Assembly: GCA_003254925.1 (NCBI GenBank)
Contig: QANZ01048922.1
Coordinates: forward strand, 1-64,000
Direction of reading: 5' to 3'
DNA: 64,000 bases
Source of the DNA: Chamaecrista fasciculata
Lineage: Eukaryota; Streptophyta; Magnoliopsida; Fabales; Fabaceae
The notes beneath the pieces were generated by a model. That model was not told the origin of the DNA. It was given only the letters and a program-made list of their open reading frames with translations, and did not search any database. Below, piece by piece: positions 36,801 to 49,300 of this stretch (position 1 is its first letter; the number at the start of each line of letters is the position of its first letter). A program made the translations under genes and the position numbers.

Positions 36801-39800
36801 TAGTTCTGCAAACCTGGCCACCAACTAAATCAACTGTTATCATCATCCCTGGACCTAATCGTCCTTTCGCGATAACCTTTGATTCATCAACTGGCACAAC
36901 ACCAACCTGAAAAAGAATAAGACAAGGCAATATATCTTAACCACTGATTATAAATCATGAACCAGAGTTAATGGCCTCAAATTCATTCTAATAGTTACTG
37001 CAAATAAGTATTAGAGCAGCTACTATTAGAGATTATTTTGAATCAAATTATTACATATTTAATTTTTCTTATGAGTAACTAAAAGAACAGCTAACAGAAA
37101 AATCTTTTGTCACGTCAATAAATTTCAAGAAGAATGCAATCATCCTCCGCAAAAGATTGACTAGATAAACTGTCAGTGTCAGCCATTCAATGGCCTGTAA
37201 AGAATGGTTATGCTTTTTGGCAAGTCTACTCTAGAAAGACATCAAGAAGGCAAGGAAAGACCAACACCACATGCACAGGATGTGGCTAAGGAACTAAAGC
37301 AGGTGTGAAAAAAAAAATAGAAAAAACATATTGTGTACCATCTGCTGAGTATGTGTTTATATCAATTAAGTGCCGGTCTCTGTTGTAACAATAAACAACA
37401 AACTAGATGGACCTAATTAAAATAATAGCTTTAATGTCTTTCATGAACCAATAATGATAAAGATGCTGAGAATTGTTGTAGATGGTCTAGCAAAATGTAG
37501 AAGATAATCCAATCACTTGAGCTCTCGAAAGCCCCAATCTAGCCAAAACAAACATCATCTACTGTACATTTTAAAATCAGAAAATGAAGCAGAATTGACA
37601 TCTGACCAGTTAAATTCATGACACTAAATTAATCATATATTAAATTCTAGAGATAAAAAGGAATTCACCTCAGAGGCAACATAGACAGTATTTTCTGCTG
37701 TTCGCCAATACCTAGCAGGTCGTAGTCCATTACGATCAAGACATGCACCAACAGTTTTTCCATCACTGTGTCACATGAATTAGCAACAATCAGGAAAAGA
37801 AATGATGAATTTGGTAGAAAAGATTAAACATAGTTATATGTATCCTTACTTAACAAAGGAGAAGTAAAAATGGAAAATGCAAGTTCCAAGATTTAAGATC
37901 AAATATACAGGGCGGTTTTCTATAAATATAGCAATGGTAAATATTTGAAGAATGATTTAAGATTGATGCAGCGAAGCTTTTGTTTCCAAATTTAAGTCGT
38001 TGACTTCATATATTGTGTTCCAGTGATATAATACTTGAGATCTCATTTTACCAAGGAGTTAATAACTTTATTTGAACTTCCTCCAGATACTGTAAATACC
38101 AAGAGCACCAAGAGAAGGGTGTAATTTATCTTAAAGCAAAAAATACAAATAAAAAGTCTGCAGAACCAGAACATTCATTTTTTTCTAGGCTTGTTACCTA
38201 AATAAAAGTAAGGCCGGTCCATCCCATGCCTCCATTTGACCCTTGTAGTAATCATAGAAGTCAATCACCTGAAAAGAAAAATTGCAATATTGTTATTTCC
38301 ATTTCGAAATTTAGTATGGCTGAAAGATTCACAGTATGGTTCAAAAATTAAAACAATTAGAGTGATAACTAAGCTTCTTTTCTTTTTTTGGATTTTAAAT
38401 TTTTCTGTTAATTGACCTGTTTGCTTGTAGTTTCCAATCAAATAAAAAAAATGAAGAGATTCTATCAAGTTTTCAGGGGAACACAAACTAAACTCACGAG
38501 ACCATGTCAAAATTTAATCAAAGATACTATTAAGAATTCAAAAAAATTGAATAGTAACAATATCTGACACATGGAGGAATGTACTATAAGTGGTCAGGTA
38601 ATTCTTTAACCATAAGCAATTTAAGTTAGACAGAAAAACTCTATCATTCTCCCTCCCTGCCAATCACTTTTCCTTCTTTTGCCAGTTAAAGACGTACTCA
38701 ATAAAACAAGGGGAACAGTTTATTTAAACCAGCAAGTTATGAACTAAAGCCCAAGGAGCCAAAATCACAAGGAAAAAGAAAAGAACAATTAAACATACAA
38801 ATGTAGCCCCTACCCACCAATTTTCTTTCAACTACTAGACAAAATAAAAATTGGGGAAACAATTTACTAGTTTCATACTAAAGGCCCATCCACTTTAATT
38901 TCCCAATGAACACCATAAAGTAAATGAAGCAAAGCTTATTCAATTAAAATGAAGCTGCCACTGTTCAAACATGTAATATATTGACTCCCAAGAAAACACC
39001 CTTCTTTTTTACAAATTCGATGGCTACAATCATGTCATGCCATTTAGACTTCTCAAAGCAAAACAGCAAGTAGCATAGCAGATGCAACAAGACAATGAAT
39101 AGACAGACAAACGAGATAGTCCATATATCAGACACAACATGGTGACAAGATGACATATAGTATATCATGACTCAGGAGTAAGATATATAGAGGTGAGCCA
39201 TCATCGTATACCATGCAACATGACAAATATCAGCAACAATTAACAAAATAACAGATAGTATGAGTAAGAAAAATGGAAAATGATTTTACAAAATATGAGT
39301 TAGTTACCAGTAAATTACCTCAGGGTACTTGATTGACAGAGTTGGATGGTTTTTGTAAGCCTCTGGCACCAGAATCATCAATGATTCCTCAGGACTACGA
39401 CCACTTCTTATTAGTAACTAAACCAAAGGAGATTATCTAGATTATAAGAGATATAATCAACTACCAACACAGCATCGAGTCTACAGAATTTCACACACAC
39501 ATGCACAAGAAAAAAAGAGAAAGAGAACACTCTTAATGAGAGAAACAAAAGCATTTATATAGTAAGCAATACAACAGTTAGAAAGGGAGACAACGGGGTT
39601 AGCTTTCTTTCCATTCAGAATAACTATTTTAAATATGCTAAGCTTTTGCTTTCAGGTTTCAACATCTCAGTCTATCAAACAATTTCCTATGAAATACCAT
39701 CATCATCAAGATCCTCATGTTGTGGGGAGTGGGACTAAAATTATTTCAGATGAAATGTTCAAAAGCAACATTGAGTTAATGACGTACTTCAGCAGCATTG

Positions 39801-42584
39801 TCAAGATTTGCAGAGTCTGATCCCTTTGGATTTCCAAAGGGACGGATTTCATTTTCCCGACCACGCCAAACAGGTGATTTCAATGACGCCTCTCGAGATT
39901 GCATCCAATTTAAGTTACCCTACAGAAACAAGTTGCATCTTCTAATTCCATCCAGAGTAGATTTTAGAAGGAAAAATTCCTAGAGCAAAAGAAACTTCAA
40001 CCTGTATGGTATTGATCTCCCCATTATGGCCAAGAAACCTCATTGGCTGTGCAAGAGGCCACCTGGGACTAGTATTGGTGCTATACCTTCGATGATAAAT
40101 GGCAAAGGGAGACTTATAGAGATCATTCTCAAAGTCAAGATAAAATAATCCAAGAACTTCTGACCGAAGCATTCCTTTGTAAACAATGGTTTGATTGGAC
40201 AAAGAACAGAAATATAGCTCATTTCCCCAACTTTCTGAGCTTGCTTCTTTTTCAATCAATTTCCGACAAATGTACAGTTCTCGTTCAATGTCATCAACAT
40301 TCTCTTCTTTAATGATCTTAACAAATACCTGCTGTATGTTTGGCATAGTCTCCTTTGCATAGTAACCAACTACAGAAGTATTTACCGGGACAGGCCTCCA
40401 CCCAAGCACCTCAAGACCTTCTTGTCTAAAAATATTTGCAATAACTGCAGAAGAAATTAGGATTACACATCAGAATCTAAACTAGGATTTGTGACTTTCA
40501 CCACTTTAATAGAATGCATGCCATTAATCAAGGTCAACTGGTCTTTTGAGCACATTGAACACTTATGAAGAAATAAATGATTGAATTTATCCTTTACTTA
40601 TGAAATAGAATTTGAAAACATTGAACGATTATGAGGGTGAGCCTTGGCGCAACGGTTGTTGTCTGGTGACCAGGATGTCACAGGTTCAATCCTGGAAACA
40701 GTCTCTCTGCGAAGCAGGGGTAAGATTGCGTACATCTTGACCCTCCCTAGACCCTACCTAGTGGGAGCCTCGTGCACTGGCCGCCCTTTTTTTTTATGAA
40801 ATAGAATTTGAAAAAAAAACTTCAAATAAGAAAGATAAGAAACCATTCTACAATGACTAAACCCTAACTAAATAAAGAAGACGAGAAGAAAACACTAGCT
40901 GGTTAGAGCTCTCTATTCCCTCTGTAAATCCATTCACAAGGAAACCTTGGACCCTCTAACCTCATGAGTTCTACTACTTCCAAGCTACAATCATCAGCAC
41001 AGGTAGTGACACTGGTATTCTGCAGCTAGAAAGCAAGTACATAGACAGCATGCATGGATGCTGGAATAGCAAAGCAAAGGTGGAATGCTGTGATCAAGGT
41101 ATGAGGTGAGTTCTACAGCAAAAAGTTGGGATTTTGATGCACAGTTCTATAGACCTTAGGCAATCCAACATCATCAACTAGTTTTTGGGACAACGCTTAT
41201 GAAGCTTACTATTATATTCTATTATAGATAACAATGTGTCAGTGTTTGAACACAAAGAAGAACAATTGACGCAAGCTCTTCAACATGAAAACACTATTAC
41301 CTTTCTTGGCCTCGTTCAGAAGTTCTTCATCTCTGGGTAGAAAAACCATTCCAACACCAGTGTGTAACTTGTCAAAGGAAGCAATCCCTTGCTTTTTGGC
41401 CCAATCATCAAATAGATCCCAAGGAATAGAAGACATCAACCCTGAACCATCACCTGAGTCATTATCAGCTCCACAGCCACCACGGTGTTCCATACAACCC
41501 AGAGCAATGAGAGCATCCTTGACAATCTGATGCGATGCTTTATTTTCCAAGTTGGCAATGAATCCAACACCGCAAGCTCCTCTTTCTGATAATATATCTT
41601 CCAAGTTTGCAACCTGACCAACAAGCAATTGGGATTGTTTGACATATTGTTTATATTGATTAAATGCCACAAATATGACAAGTTGATAACCGAAGCATAG
41701 AGCAAAGAAGTATCCAAAATAGAGTGAAAGCAATGAAAACTGCGGCAAGACATATCAAATATCAACAGATAAAGGGAAAAAAATTAATTTATTCTATGAA
41801 GATAATATTCTTCAAGAGAATATACAGCACATGAAATAGTTAGATGAAATTCACACTTCAACTGAATGATTCTTCTCCCATTACATCTTTTCTAAAGCAT
41901 CATCTAAACAAAATTAAAAGATCAGAAGAAGAAGAAAACTTTTGAAACTACAATTGGCCATCAATTCAGAAAGCATTATCTTGGCTTAAAGAATTCATGT
42001 ATATATACAAACAAGATTGAACACTTTCTTCTGCGTTGAGTGCGTTCCCATGACTCTTTCACGAGACACTTCGATACAAGAATACCAGCAGATGTTATTA
42101 GATTTTCAACACCGATTCATATGCCGCAAAGACATAAAGTTCGTAGTCAGAGTAGATGTTTTCACTCTAAAGAAATAAATAAAGTAAAATACCGGCCCAG
42201 TAACGCCGAATATTATACACATAGACAGTTCTCAAACATCAAGGAAAATCTCAATTCAGCTCAAGACAAAAGGATCAAGAGAAGACAGACCTGTGGTTTT
42301 AAATCGGAAGAAGTTGCAGAATCATTGAGAGGATTACTGCAACGGTCGAGTTCAAGAACAGCTTTGACCGATGACGACTTCTTGGTCACGAAATGCTGAA
42401 AGGTTCCTCCGCGAGTGGCAAACGCTCCTAGTCTGCGTCTGCCGCGCTTGGATTTTCCGCAGAGACCGGTGAAGTCGACGAGTAAATTACCAGTGCCGGA
42501 GGAGAAAATCGACGGAACAATCTCCGACCGCACATTACTGTGAAGAAGCTGAGAAATGGAAGACGCCGTCGTGTGTAGCGCCAT
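25746..42584 (-). CDS. GLU1: Ferredoxin-dependent glutamate synthase, chloroplastic (Fd-GOGAT)
   Basis: The gene makes two glutamates from glutamine and 2-oxoglutarate with electrons from reduced ferredoxin, in the chloroplast stroma (GS/GOGAT cycle and photorespiratory ammonia recovery). There are 33 exons: 42584-42291, 41613-41301, 40444-40002, 39919-39788, 39417-39319, 38268-38198, 37765-37669, 36906-36814, 36287-36142, 35684-35525, 34852-34742, 34637-34422, 33852-33695, 33166-33037, 32109-32051, 31866-31761, 31012-30916, 30651-30536, 30440-30243, 30077-29967, 29519-29280, 29185-29087, 28833-28738, 28639-28442, 28338-28264, 28107-27979, 27767-27669, 27263-27121, 27036-26943, 26833-26595, 26479-26401, 26131-26048, 25907-25746. 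They total 4887 nt and 1628 aa, all GT-AG and in frame. Residues 1-111 form a Ser/Arg-rich transit peptide. Cys112 (CGVGF) becomes the N-terminal amidotransferase nucleophile. The FMN/2-oxoglutarate synthase domain follows, with 3Fe-4S ligands Cys1243, Cys1249 and Cys1254 ([12 protein letters not shown]), then the Gly-rich beta-helix. There is no NADH-binding C-terminal domain, which excludes NADH-GOGAT. Length fits the family (about 1620 aa). It looks functional. Confidence 0.97.
27862..27896. repeat. Poly-C tract in GOGAT intron 26
   Basis: A run of 35 C follows a short C6-N at 27833-27839. Both lie in the intron between 27768 and 27978. The length is probably unreliable in the assembly. 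Confidence 0.8.
31013..31760. other. Unclassified insert in GOGAT intron 16
   Basis: This intron is longer than most neighbours. Its middle (about 31090-31690) has a balanced, less AT-rich composition, with GTTGTTT-rich text unlike the usual AT-rich intron sequence. It may be an old transposon piece; no ends or protein motifs were recognised. Confidence 0.3.
40619..40794 (+). mobile_element. Au-like SINE in GOGAT intron 2
   Basis: The body reads GAGCCTTGGCGCAACGG (box A region) and, 3' of it, GGTTCAATCC (box B), so the head is tRNA-derived. It continues through GGGTAAGATTGCGTACAT-type text and GTGGGAGCCTCGTGCACTGG to a T-run, as in plant Au SINEs. A perfect 20-bp direct repeat, TATGAAATAGAATTTGAAAA, flanks it (40599-40618 and 40795-40814). 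It lies in the sense of the plus strand, opposite to GOGAT. About 14 extra bases precede the usual 5' end. Confidence 0.88.
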
Positions 42585-42588
<4 letters not shown>

Positions 42589-42632
<44 letters not shown>

Positions 42633-42633
42633 A
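42589..42633. repeat. GA/CT microsatellite in the GOGAT 5' leader
   Basis: A (GA)n run of about 17 units plus imperfect GAAAGAGA lies a few bases upstream of the GOGAT start codon. In the transcript it reads (CT)n. Pyrimidine-rich leaders are common in plant genes; an effect here is only possible. Confidence 0.8.
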
Positions 42634-42639
42634 GGAGAA

Positions 42640-43465
42640 AGAAGATCGTGTGGAGAATGGAAGAGAAGAAAAGATGTGATACGAATGAAGATAAAAAGAC
42701 GAGAGGTCAGGAAATACCAGCCTCACATACTACACCAGAAAACACAATTCCGGTGTCCGCTTCTTACTTTCTTTCTTCTCTTCAGTGTGTGAGATATACT
42801 GATTGATATACACACCACTTCGTTCGCGGGTTCAACCCTGCATGGGTTTTTCTATCCTGTGTCACAGAGTAACTTAAGCGTCGTGAACTGCCTCTTCTGA
42901 CCGTTAATTTCTTACACTGCAAGTTTTCTTGTATCGTGACCCTTGGTTTCTCGCTTTCTTGGGCCGACGTCAACCACAATCCCACGTGGACATTTCTCAT
43001 TTTCGACTCAGATTATCCTCCCTTCCACCTCCACATCCATAAATCACTTTTTCTTTTGGTAAATCATAAATTAAATTAAACGGCAATTATTATTATTTTG
43101 GTAATCGAAATTTAGTGTAATTATTGTGTGATTCAATTAAAACTCTGCACAAAGTGGTGCACCTGAATTTTTCTCAATCAAAAGGAAATTCTTTCACTGA
43201 CTTTGGAGTGACACATCAGCGAATCAAAACACTTTGGTGATGTCAGGTTGCATTACAAATTGTCTATTTCTGGTTTCTCTTGACTCTCCAGCAACAGCCA
43301 ACAGGTAACTGTATGATTGGACTCAGGATAAACTGTATGAAAAAATATTTGTTTTTAAGTTTTTAAATTAAAAATATATATTATAGAAATATATTATTAT
43401 TTATTATACGACTTTTAATTTTTTTTATGTATTTTAAAACTATATAATAATATAAAATTTAAATT
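42640..43465. other. Upstream region of GOGAT
   Basis: No coding region is seen. It must hold the GOGAT promoter on the minus strand, but no convincing TATA box or light-response element was fixed by eye. Confidence 0.4.
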
Positions 43466-43469
43466 ATAT

Positions 43470-43638
43470 ATTTTTTTTAATTGCCTGCCCGGTATCCGAG
43501 GCTACTCCTCGACTAATCCGGACTCGACCCGAGTCGTGCACCTGGCTATGGTAGGTGAGTCTCCCAACAAGTTCACAAGGACTCGAATATGGGACCTTGC
43601 TTAAGCGGCACCAAGTTACTTGGGCCAACCACTTGTTG
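43470..43638 (-). mobile_element. tRNA-derived SINE with 18-bp target duplication
   Basis: Read on the minus strand it starts CAACAAGTGGTTGGCCCAAG, contains a box-B-like ATTCGAGTCC, and ends in A-rich sequence (plus-strand T-run at 43471-43478). A perfect direct repeat, ATAAAATTTAAATTATAT, flanks it at 43452-43469 and 43639-43656. The perfect duplication suggests recent insertion. Confidence 0.85.
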
Positions 43639-43656
43639 ATAAAATTTAAATTATAT

Positions 43657-45065
43657 TAGAAGAGTAAAAAAACGCTAGATACATAAAAAAAATTAAAAGT
43701 CTAAATAATAATAATAATATATTTAGCAGAAAATTTGTCAATCATGAACTATTTCTGACCAAATAAAATTAAAGGATTCATTTTCTTTCTCTTGCCAAAG
43801 AAAGCGCCAGAACTGTTTTGTCTTTGTTGGTTAATCACTTAATCTACTTGTGTTGTTATGCTTGGTGTTCACTGATGATATATACCATATAAATTAGATT
43901 GTATTATTGCAGTTGACTGCTTATTTTAGAGTTTTTTACAAGTCAAATTGCAAAAGCTGTTTTGTCATCCTCCTTATAACACGTTAAAATTTTAATTATA
44001 ATGTTCATGACCATTAAATATAACTTCTTTAGAGTTAGAAAATGACACGAAGATTAAACTAATTAGCAGGTAGTTGGCGTTTCAATACAAGACTCTCATT
44101 GCATCTGTCATGATGCTGTCATCTGGTTCAAATTTTTAAAAAATAAATAAAGATAACAAATATCTTGTTCATATTTGTCTTCAATTCTGACTTCTGAGCA
44201 ATATATAGTTATTAACTTATTATAAAAATTAAAAACTCAAGCCAAAAAAGAAAAACAAGGAGTGAGTCTCATGTCATGCATAAGTTAAAATAGCAACACG
44301 GCTTCTGTTTTAGACGAGCAACACTTACTGCAACGGTTTTTTTTTTTTGGGTTTTGCTTGTTAAGAAATGAAGAATTATCTTTAAAAGTTAATAATGAAA
44401 GTTGTTGTTACTATAATTTAATGTAAAAAGAATGGCTTTTCCGGAATCCTAGAGCCAACCGACCCTGTTCTTTTGTTCTGTGAGAATAACAAGCCTATTT
44501 CTATATATATGTATATATTGTCCTTTTCATTTTCTGCCAATCTTGCCTTTAGAACAGTATATATTAGTGGTACCCCAATTTGGCCTTTTCTTATTGCATT
44601 CCAACTCATTATTTTTCTTCCATGGTTTCAAATTTCAATCACCACCACAAAATCTGGACTTCAAGCCACATCATCCTATCGTTTTACCACATAATATTGA
44701 AGCTTCAGACATACCTTGCCAGCCTCAAGTGTTCTTTTCAATTTTATCTTTTCTTTTGTCCTTAAACCCCACCTCTGTCTAAAATAACTAAAATTTAATA
44801 ATTATTTCAATTTTATGGATAGAGATAGAGAGACATAAATTAATATATTCAGTTCTATTGACAGAAGAAACAGAGAGATACAAATGAACATATACAATGA
44901 TGACTGATCCACCATAATTCCCATTTTTCTCCTATATACAATTGAATGTGATACAAATGTTGAAAAACTCCCCCATCAGGAAGAAGACATACATATATAT
45001 GACGTATTCACAAGTATGATATAAGCTATACTAGTGCATAATATAATACATAAAGTAATGAAAGA
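43657..45065. other. Non-coding intergenic stretch between PIP5K and GOGAT
   Basis: AT-rich DNA with short meaningless open frames only. It holds the 3' flank of PIP5K. Confidence 0.5.
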
Positions 45066-45066
45066 A

Positions 45067-45072
45067 TTTATT
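45067..45072 (-). terminator. Poly(A) signal of the PIP5K gene
   Basis: AATAAA on the minus strand (plus-strand TTTATT) lies 95 nt past the stop codon at 45167. Confidence 0.5.
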
Positions 45073-45166
45073 GAAGAAAAATTAGGTCAGGATGGATTTG
45101 CAGTGAGCTAGGAGTGCCATGAGAAGATAACAAAGTGCACAATGTTAATTTGATGCATGCGTTACT

Positions 45167-46305
45167 TCAAGAGTCTTCAGAAAATATTCTAAATATGAAA
45201 TCACGAAAACGCCTGGAGTACTGTCTAGGATCAACGGCTGAGATTGAAGTTGGGTCATATTGGATGGATTTGTAAGCATGTTCTAGCTTCTTGCTAATGT
45301 CATAGTCTTGAAGTATGTCAATCACTCCAAAGAACAAAACAACCTCATAGAATTCTCCAATTGGTTCTCCTACAAGCTCTAATTCACAATCTCCTCTTCT
45401 CACTGTCCTTTCCACTCTTCCTGGCATGTTCACTCCTAATTTGATGCTTGCCCACCTGCAAGCACCATCACATTTTAAGCACATTCATGCATCACTCTTA
45501 TGTTATGTTAGTAACTTAGTATCTACATATAAATATACCCTAAAACAAAAACACACAGAAATTTTACCTGGAAGGATCTAAAAGAAGCTGGTCCATGTCA
45601 GCTCTCGAAATTCGAGGAGTTTCTCCACCCTCTGCATCATCTAACATCCAAGAGAAAACAGTTTCTTATTAGTTGTGAGCAGACTAACTATAAACAAGCA
45701 TGACAAACATTGAGGTTGTTGGGTAGTTTTTCTTTTTTTTACATATATCCTGAAAACAACCTCTCTGCAAATCAGAGGTAAGGCTGCATACATCTAACCC
45801 TCCCCAGACCCCACCTGGTGGGAGCCTTGTGCACTGGGCTGCTTTTTATTTTTTATATATATCCTCCACTTGAGACGATTCTATTTGAGAGACTCTCAAA
45901 CACTAAATGTGTAAAACTTTTTCCAACAGAGATTCGAACATACTCTAACTACACTGTCGGAAATTAAGGGCCTGTTTGGGAATCCCTTGATCCCAATCTC
46001 ATCTCATCCAATCATCATCTCATCTTAGGATTGGATGAACAGTAATGGTTTGGTGTTTGTTGGAACCTCCATCTCATCTCATCTCATACATATCATAATC
46101 TCATTCACAACATCATCTCATTTTCTCTTACAATTACCAATCTATCCCTACTTATACACCTATAATTACCTATACTTTAATACAAATATAAAAAAAAGAA
46201 TTAGACAAAATAGTAATTTTACATACCCTCATTTATTACACTTATAATTTTCTCTCTCTATCTATCATTTTTCATCATTTTTTTTCTCTTTCCACTCACA
46301 CACCC

Positions 46306-46337
<32 letters not shown>

Positions 46338-49300
46338 TACACCTCTCTCTCTCTATTTCTTTTGAGTAAAATATACAATTGAACCCGTAAAATAATTTTT
46401 AAGTTACAATTTTCTTCCATTATCTTTAATGCAGTTTTTAAAAAAAAATAAAAAAAATTAACTATCTTCACTTTTATAGGTATTTTAGTCCTCAAACTAT
46501 GAATTCAGTTTCCTTGGCTTTTAAAATTATATTTTGTTTAGTTTTTTTCTCAAACTATGCAATTAGTTTCTCAAAATATAGGGTTAAAAGGTCAATTTGG
46601 TCTTAAATGTATGCCTTAATATTCATTTTGGTCCATTATGTTTCAAAATATTTAAATTGCTCCTAAATGTTTGCAAAATATTTCATTTTGGTCCCAAGTA
46701 TTGAATATGGCTTGTTTCAAGTTCAAACATGATGAGTTTAGAGCTACGTATTGTTCCCGAAGAGTACCTCCATATATTTTAGTTGAGACACTTTACCAAT
46801 ATTTATGACCAAAATGAATAATTTTGCCAATATTTAGGACCAATTCGAACTTTTTGAAATATAATTGACCAAAATGAATATTAGGACATACATTTAGGAC
46901 CAAAATGAACCTTTGACCAAACATTTTAGTGTTGTTTTGTAATTTGCATTCTGGTCCTCAAACTATTCTTTCTTATTTTTTTGTCATTGAATTTCATAAA
47001 TAGACTCCATTATTGGTGACCGGGATTTTTTACAGGCCCCGACTTATCATTTACACATGTTAGGGATTGATTAATTGGACCAGTACAAATTTATGGACCA
47101 AATTGTAATCTTAAAATAATTTTCATGTTATTTTCACTTTGGCCCATCATCTCATCCAAATGGATTGACCCAAAAACCTTCATCCAAAAATATCTCATCC
47201 TCACGCTTTCCAAGAGCATCTAATCTCAACATCATCTCATCCAACCCACCACCAAACACCTATTATCTCATCTCATCTCATTTTAATATCTCAATCTCAT
47301 TTCATTATTTCTTACCATTTATACCCCTATACAAAATAAATAAATCCAACGACCTATTTCACCTAACCACAATCATTACATACCCTTTTATATAATTTCA
47401 CACCCTATTTAANTCTTACCATTTATACCCCTATACAAAATAAATAAATCCAACAACCTATTTCACCTAACCACAATCATTACATACCCTTTTATATAAT
47501 TTCACACCTTATTTAACATCATTTTTTCTAAAATCACCCAAATACCAATTCATCATCTCATCTCATCTCATTATAACATCATCTCATCCAAGTCACTTGG
47601 ATGAGATTGGCTTGAGCTGCAATTGCTCCCAAACAGGCGCTAACCCTTCCTATTAGACCCAATACCTGTTAGTTTGTTGGGTAGTTGGTACAAAAGGATA
47701 TAAATGGGAAACTACCTGAAGGATTCCCAGATTCTGAAGGAATAAGTTCCCCATCAGCTGATATATCTCTGAAATGAATACCCACAAGAAGACTGTAGTC
47801 CATAATTCCCTCCTGTTCTAGAAGCTCACAGTCCCTATCAAGTTGCCTGTGGGAACATTTTAACATATATATTTATGAAATGAAGAATTAAGGTATATAC
47901 AATGAATGGAATCTTGTGTTATGTACTTTACTTACCTGCAAAACTCTTGAAACCAAGATTTTTGCAGCCGGAATATAAAATTAAGATCAAGATCTTTGAG
48001 GATGGTGGTGTCATCAATCTCTGTCTCAGGCTTATCTGTGATGCGGCCAAGTGAAGAGCCCTTCAAATCAAAGCGTTTATGTATGGTATACTCAGAACAG
48101 AACAGGTTCCCCATTATGATAAATCGGACCTGAAAGATCATAACCATGGTGTAATAAGTGTATGTTATATTTCTATGTTGCAAGTTGACAAAAGTAAATA
48201 GCGAAAAATGCACCTTCTTTTGAGCAGCTCCGGTTAACTTGACACAATGCAGGCCATAAAACTTAATCAATAGTGTGTTCTCAAAGGCTCGGACATGGTT
48301 GTAGTATGCAGGAAGCATTCTCAAGAGCACCTACAAAAGACATCCAACATATATATAGCCAATCCATTATTTTGTTTTTTTTTTAAATAAACAAAAAATA
48401 AGGCTGCCTTGGTTTCTAAGAAATGTCAAGTAATTAAAAACACTCACTTTCACTTCAGCTTTCTTCATTGTCTTAATCATGTAACGATCATCGTTGGTCA
48501 AGTAAAAGAAGCTGCCACTTTTACCAGGAGAGGAAAGTTCACGAAGTGCGTCGTTTCCACATATGGATATCATGTAGTCAGCTGGATCCACCTTAAATAG
48601 CTTCCTTAGAGTCCTGAGAATACAACGTTATGATGTCTCAAAACTCCGAATAATCCACAAAACAATAATCATAAAAAAAAAGAAAGTAAAAGGTCATTTT
48701 GGTCATTGGTGTTTCAAAATGTTCAAATTGGTCCTAAATATTAACAAAATATTTTAGTTTGGTTCTAAACTATTGAATATAGTCATATTTCCCTCGTTTC
48801 AAATTCAAATGTGACGAGTTCAAAGTTACGTATTGTTCTTAAGTAGTACTTTCTCTATCCAGTTGGAACCGTCAACAAAAGAGATCAAATCGGTCCTGGA
48901 AGTAGCTCGTTTTACGGTCAAACTAGCAAAATTGTTCATAACTCTCGTTTCAAATTCGAATGCGACGAATTTCGAACTATGAATTACTCTTAACAAATCC
49001 TTTGAACTTAAACTGAAGATGAGAAAAATATGAGCAAATTCAATAGTTTGTAACCAAATAAACATTTTATCAACATTAATAACCAATTTGAACATTTTGA
49101 AACATAAAGAATCAAAATGAACATTAAAATATATATTTATGACTGAAATGACCATTCACTTAAAATAAAGTTTTTTTTTCTATAGAACCAGACATTATCC
49201 CTTAGTCGACAGTCAAAAACTATTTTTCCTGTATAGACATTACCAATGAAGTCTTTCTTCCTATACATGACCCAATTGGAACTAGAGACAAATACAGTGA

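Larger units (their letters stand above)
45968..47640. mobile_element. PIF/Harbinger-type element in PIP5K intron 6
   Basis: The termini GGGCCTGTTTGG (45968) and CCAAACAGGCGC (ending 47640) are inverted with one mismatch. The 3-bp flanks are TAA on both sides (45965-45967 and 47641-47643), as PIF/Harbinger elements duplicate. The subterminal regions are rich in CATCTCATCTCATC on both sides. There is no transposase. A foldback element is nested at about 46583-46920, and a single-N junction with a 103-bp duplication lies at 47413. Confidence 0.82.

Noticed and set aside
40619..40720. Possible tRNA gene (box A and box B text)
   Set aside because: The sequence continues into an Au SINE body with a T-run and a 20-bp target duplication, and no cloverleaf is maintained.
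42556..42792. Frame with an Arg-Glu repeat (ERERER)
   Set aside because: Translation of the GA microsatellite on the strand opposite the GOGAT leader.
46035..46247. Short frames rich in Ser/His/Ile in PIP5K intron 6
   Set aside because: They come from the CATCTCATCTC subterminal repeats of the Harbinger element.
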